A stretch of DNA of 64,000 nucleotides from NCBI GenBank assembly GCA_015180985.1, contig CP054185.1, positions 2,541,225 through 2,605,224 on the forward strand, in the 5' to 3' direction. Positions within the stretch are counted from its first letter, which is position 1. Every line of letters begins with the position of its first letter. The notes under the pieces were generated by a model. The model was given only the letters and a program-made list of their open reading frames with translations, did not search any database and was not told the origin of the DNA. The stretch comes from Flammeovirgaceae bacterium (GTDB taxonomy: Bacteria > Bacteroidota > Bacteroidia > Cytophagales > Cyclobacteriaceae). A program made the position numbers and the translations under genes. Positions 61,041 through 64,000 of this stretch are shown piece after piece.

Positions 61041-61624
61041 TCTTTCGTCAGGTATTCTAACACAGTTGCCAGGTTTTCGTATGATTTTAAGCCGGGTTTT
61101 TCTTCTGTATTGCCCTTCAGAGCAAACCCTTTTACCGGTAACGCCAGAACATGCTCATCAACCGGTTTAGTAAGCTGCAACAACACGGGGTAATGGTCTG
61201 AAATTGATTTAAGATCAGATGCTTCCACTTCTTCTTCCGCCAAAATAAAAGCCACCTGGTTATGGATAGTGGCCAGTTGTTGAAGAAACTTTTCGGCCGA
61301 TTGCATTCCCCGGGTTGACACAATCAGCGCCAGCGAAGGCAAATCAACAAAAGGTAGTTCAGCTATGCCCAATTCAACAAAATCAGGCAGGTAGTTGCGC
61401 ATGATTTCATGCAAGGTTTCGCCATCGGGCAAACCATAAACCTCCGCCACAACCGAGGGTCCGTTAAACCACCCTCGAAATTCCTGGAAGGTTTCAGGAC
61501 CCACATAGCCCGGCTGCTTTTCAATGGTGGTAAATCCCAGCATATCAACACCCATCCCGGCACAATAGCGGGCATCACTTAAATTGGTGATGTTTCCAAC
61601 CTTAACCATGCGTATCAGTTTCAT
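61037..61624 (-). CDS. TrpF-fold protein lacking the catalytic cysteine
   Basis: 195 aa. The first strand-loop, KVGNITNLSDARYCAGMGVD, aligns with the KxCGITN motif of phosphoribosylanthranilate isomerase, but the catalytic Cys is Gly (G10) and the following Gly is Asn. Later, VDLPSLALIVSTRG and FILAEEEVEASD occupy positions where TrpF has its second half; the LDS-type catalytic Asp is not seen, and no classical GG phosphate loop is evident near the end (LKGNTEEKPGLKS). No trp genes are nearby. It is best described as a TrpF-like (beta/alpha)8 protein that is unlikely to catalyse the tryptophan step. Confidence 0.7.
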   Translation of the reverse strand: MKLIRMVKVGNITNLSDARYCAGMGVDMLGFTTIEKQPGYVGPETFQEFRGWFNGPSVVAEVYGLPDGETLHEIMRNYLPDFVELGIAELPFVDLPSLALIVSTRGMQSAEKFLQQLATIHNQVAFILAEEEVEASDLKSISDHYPVLLQLTKPVDEHVLALPVKGFALKGNTEEKPGLKSYENLATVLEYLTKD

Positions 61625-61642
61625 AACTCAACAAGAATAAAA

Positions 61643-61680
61643 TACCTTTGGCTTTCGTTTATCCGGGCGGTTTACTTTTG
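61643..61680 (+). promoter_or_regulatory. Two -7 elements before the lipoprotein gene
   Basis: TACCTTTG (61643-61650) and TACTTTTG (61673-61680) both match TAnnTTTG exactly. The second overlaps the most likely start codon, TTG 61678, so if it were used the protein would need a later start. Confidence 0.45.
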
Positions 61681-62394
61681 TTACCGGGCGCGGATTTACC
61701 AAAAATCAGAAATATCCTGAAACAACCGGGCAAATATTTATTACTGATCGTGGTGTTGGTACAGTGTACCGATAGCGAGCAACTGCGCTTAAACGGCTCC
61801 GATTTCTTTCCGCTTGCCGGAGGACTGTATTGGATTTATAACATCCAGGAAACAAGTTATTCCCCGTTGCAGCCTCCGGCATCCGACACCTTTCAGCTTA
61901 AACTTCAGGTGGTTGACTCATTTAAAAATTCCGAATCAAGCTACACCTACGTTTTGCATCGGTTCATCCGGCAGGATGAAACTTTTCCATGGCAATTTTC
62001 AGATACCTGGTCTGCCCGCGTAACTGATCAATATGCCATTGTTAACGAAGAAAACGTGCCGGTAATTCACCTGGCTTTTCCTGTGCATATAAACCGGAAA
62101 TGGGATGCTAACCTCTTCAACAGCCTGCCGGCCGATGAGTTTACCATTACAACCATTACTGATGACTCAGCCTATCCTTTTCCCGTTGATTGGGTTGCTG
62201 AGGTGGAACAGGAAAATGTGAACAACAACCTTACTTACCGCGATGTCCGAACAACCCGGTACGGCAAAAACATCGGGCTGCTTTCAGCGTTAAGTGAAGT
62301 ATGGACGTACACTTGCTCAGGCGGAACTTGTACTGGCGAAATAAACAGCGGATACAGACGGATACAGTATTTACAGGAGTATGGTAAAATGTAA
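61678..62394 (+). CDS. Hypothetical lipoprotein
   Basis: 238 aa from TTG 61678. There is no ATG before the lipobox, so the start is inferred from the signal: a basic stretch (KIRNILKQPGKY), hydrophobic LLLIVVLV, then the lipid-modified Cys in VLVQC. The mature part is beta-rich with many aromatic residues (YWIYNIQETSYSPLQPP), like small Bacteroidota surface or periplasmic lipoproteins. No enzyme motif is recognised. The last 14 bases overlap the downstream protease gene, suggesting coupled translation. Confidence 0.65.
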   Translation: MLPGADLPKIRNILKQPGKYLLLIVVLVQCTDSEQLRLNGSDFFPLAGGLYWIYNIQETSYSPLQPPASDTFQLKLQVVDSFKNSESSYTYVLHRFIRQDETFPWQFSDTWSARVTDQYAIVNEENVPVIHLAFPVHINRKWDANLFNSLPADEFTITTITDDSAYPFPVDWVAEVEQENVNNNLTYRDVRTTRYGKNIGLLSALSEVWTYTCSGGTCTGEINSGYRRIQYLQEYGKM

Positions 62395-64000
62395 ACTGGT
62401 TTTACTGCCGCTTTTACTGGGAGCCTGTTTTTATGCTTCTGCGCAGGTAAACCGGTATGTTGTTTTTTTTAAAGACAAGGCAGGTACACCGTATACGATA
62501 AACAATCCGGGCGAATTTCTATCGGGCAAGGCTATTCAACGCAGAATAAAGCACCTTATTACAGCAAACGAAACCGATCTGCCTGTAACCCCATCGTATG
62601 TTGATGATGTACGGAATGCAGGTGCAACGGTTTTGTATACAACGCGCTGGATGAACGGAGCGCTTGTCCAGTGCGATGCATCACTACTGGCTACGCTGCT
62701 TACCTTATCGCATGTCGAATCGGTTGAACTGGTTGCGCCCGGACCCCGGCCTTTAAATGGCGGCCGAAGAGGGCGGATTAAATCCCAAACCGGTCAGCAG
62801 GAAGATGCAGCAACGCCACAACTTGCCATGCTTGGCCTTGACCTTATGCATGCGGATGGCTTCCGTGGAGAAAACATGACTATTGCTGTTTTTGATGGTG
62901 GGTTTTCCGGGGCTGATTTGTCTGTACCATTTCAGCACGTGTTTACCGAAGGCCGGTTCAACGCCACCGTATCACACGACTTTGTGTATGGCGGTTCGGA
63001 TGTATTTCGGCACGATGACCACGGTACCCAGGTGTGGTCTGTTATAGCAGCTCAACAAGATGGCGAATTTACCGGTGGGGCCCATAAGGCCAGATTTCAG
63101 TTATATGTTACCGAAGACGTGGATACTGAATACCGTATAGAAGAATACAACTGGCTGATTGCAGCCGAACGGGCCGATAGTGCGGGTGTTGATATTATAA
63201 ACTCCTCACTTGGCTACAATACGTTTGACGATCCTTCAATGGATTACCAGCCGGAAGACATGAACGGAAACACAGCTGTCATTTCGCGGGCTGTCAACCT
63301 GGCCGCAGAACGCGGCATCATAATAGTAACCAGTGCAGGCAACGAAGGCGCTAAACCCTGGCGCATTATTACCGCCCCGGCCGATGCAGACGATGCGATA
63401 GCCGTTGGCAATGTAAACTTTAGTGGCATTAAAAGCCCGTCCAGTTCGTTTGGCCCAACGGCTGACGGCCGCATAAAACCCGATGTGGTTGCACCAGGCA
63501 CTCTGGTGAAAGTTATTAAAGCAAATGGTACGGTTGGCTCCGCTTCGGGCACCTCTGTAGCTGCTCCGTTAGTAACATCATTGCTGGCAGGCGTGTGGCA
63601 AAAGTACCCGCACTTGTTTAACAGCAGGCTTATTGAAGCGTTAAGGATTTCGAGTTCGCAGGGTGCTTCTCCCGACAACTCCCTTGGATTTGGTTTACCG
63701 GGCTACCTGGCGCTTAGCCAGTACCTTGAACAGGATATTGAACCGCTCACTATAGGGGTTTATCCCAACCCCGTTATAAACGACACAGTAATTATCGAAA
63801 CATCCAATCCAACCGAACTCGTGGAAGCTTCTTATACAATAGACAATTCAATGGGGCAAACTGTTGCTAATGGCCGTGCCCGCTTCACCTGGAATAACCC
63901 ACGCTATAGCGTAAACCTGTCGGGCCTTCATACCGGCCTTTACTTTTTGCGTATTCAGTTTAACGGCAGATGGCAAACATTTAAAATCGTTAAAGTTTAA
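62381..64000 (+). CDS. Subtilisin-like (S8) protease with T9SS sorting domain
   Basis: 539 aa ending exactly at the last base (TAA 63998-64000). A signal peptide (LLLGACFYASAQ) is followed by a propeptide-like region and the S8 catalytic domain: D172 (AVFDGGFSG), H214 (DDHGTQV), N in TSAGNEG, S392 (SGTSVAAP). The final 80 residues form a type A T9SS sorting domain with GVYPNPVINDTV and GLHTGLYFLRIQ. It should be secreted by the Por system as an active protease. Its ATG lies inside the end of the lipoprotein gene. Confidence 0.93.
   Translation: MVKCKLVLLPLLLGACFYASAQVNRYVVFFKDKAGTPYTINNPGEFLSGKAIQRRIKHLITANETDLPVTPSYVDDVRNAGATVLYTTRWMNGALVQCDASLLATLLTLSHVESVELVAPGPRPLNGGRRGRIKSQTGQQEDAATPQLAMLGLDLMHADGFRGENMTIAVFDGGFSGADLSVPFQHVFTEGRFNATVSHDFVYGGSDVFRHDDHGTQVWSVIAAQQDGEFTGGAHKARFQLYVTEDVDTEYRIEEYNWLIAAERADSAGVDIINSSLGYNTFDDPSMDYQPEDMNGNTAVISRAVNLAAERGIIIVTSAGNEGAKPWRIITAPADADDAIAVGNVNFSGIKSPSSSFGPTADGRIKPDVVAPGTLVKVIKANGTVGSASGTSVAAPLVTSLLAGVWQKYPHLFNSRLIEALRISSSQGASPDNSLGFGLPGYLALSQYLEQDIEPLTIGVYPNPVINDTVIIETSNPTELVEASYTIDNSMGQTVANGRARFTWNNPRYSVNLSGLHTGLYFLRIQFNGRWQTFKIVKV

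Noticed and set aside
1-64000. tRNA, rRNA, CRISPR array, insertion sequence or prophage
   Set aside because: None of the intergenic stretches is long enough or shows the expected conserved elements, direct-repeat arrays, transposase or integrase genes.

Overview
The window reads as chromosome of a Bacteroidota bacterium, most likely Cytophagales (Cyclobacteriaceae/Chryseolinea-like). Sequence support: several start regions carry the Bacteroidota primary-sigma -7 element TAnnTTTG; two secreted proteins end in a type IX secretion (Por) sorting domain; and lineage-typical families occur (DUF3667, VPS10/BNR-repeat proteins, PF13568-type barrel, small His-rich protein before an RND metal pump). 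Base composition and coding style look even along the window. I see no rRNA, tRNA, insertion sequence, prophage or CRISPR array. The placement below phylum is inference.

Layout. 1-5.4 kb: end of an outer-membrane barrel gene, tyrS, a beta-carbonic anhydrase, a MazG-like pyrophosphohydrolase, three small genes (two translationally coupled under paired operators, and one 48-codon gene), and a membrane zinc-ribbon protein. 5.4-11.4 kb: tail-specific protease Prc, a 1025-aa BNR/VPS10 protein, a LolA-like periplasmic protein. 11.6-17.7 kb: a TerB-like/ABCG-type exporter, a small lipoprotein, a histone-deacetylase-fold hydrolase, an MHS-family transporter. 17.7-23.1 kb: non-homologous end joining, with three-domain LigD and Ku around an oppositely oriented TPR/outer-membrane pair. 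23.1-35.5 kb: mostly single metabolic or stress genes (TPR, DUF3667, HEAT-like, hydrolase, baeRF-like, rhodanese, nitronate monooxygenase-like, fatty acid hydroxylase, acyl-CoA dehydrogenase plus OsmC, metallo-hydrolase, M48 protease plus methyltransferase). 35.5-38.7 kb: a large T9SS-exported lectin-like protein. 38.75-44.75 kb: a complete heavy-metal RND efflux operon (His-rich protein, CzcA, TolC, adaptor). 44.8-51 kb: a stress island with three two-domain universal stress proteins, a zinc alcohol dehydrogenase, a single-HKD phospholipase D protein and a YceI protein. 51-64 kb: a second BNR/VPS10 protein, TetR plus AarF kinase, folC-trmB, an LpxH-like phosphoesterase coupled to a glycosyltransferase, an orphan response regulator, a TrpF-fold protein lacking the catalytic Cys, a lipoprotein, and a T9SS-targeted subtilisin complete at the last base.

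Most worth a second look: (i) the coupled 82/75-aa unit at 3610-4085, with two TGTGTA-N4-TACACA-type operators spaced 52 bp centre to centre; (ii) a recurrent leaderless-like start (TAnnTT[T/C]G followed 3-6 nt later by the start codon) at five genes; (iii) the TrpF-like protein without its catalytic cysteine; (iv) the metal-efflux operon, whose His-rich first gene is separated from czcA by a hairpin; (v) TerB-like N-terminal helices on three unrelated enzymes. All functional calls are from sequence reading and family memory; no database search was run.
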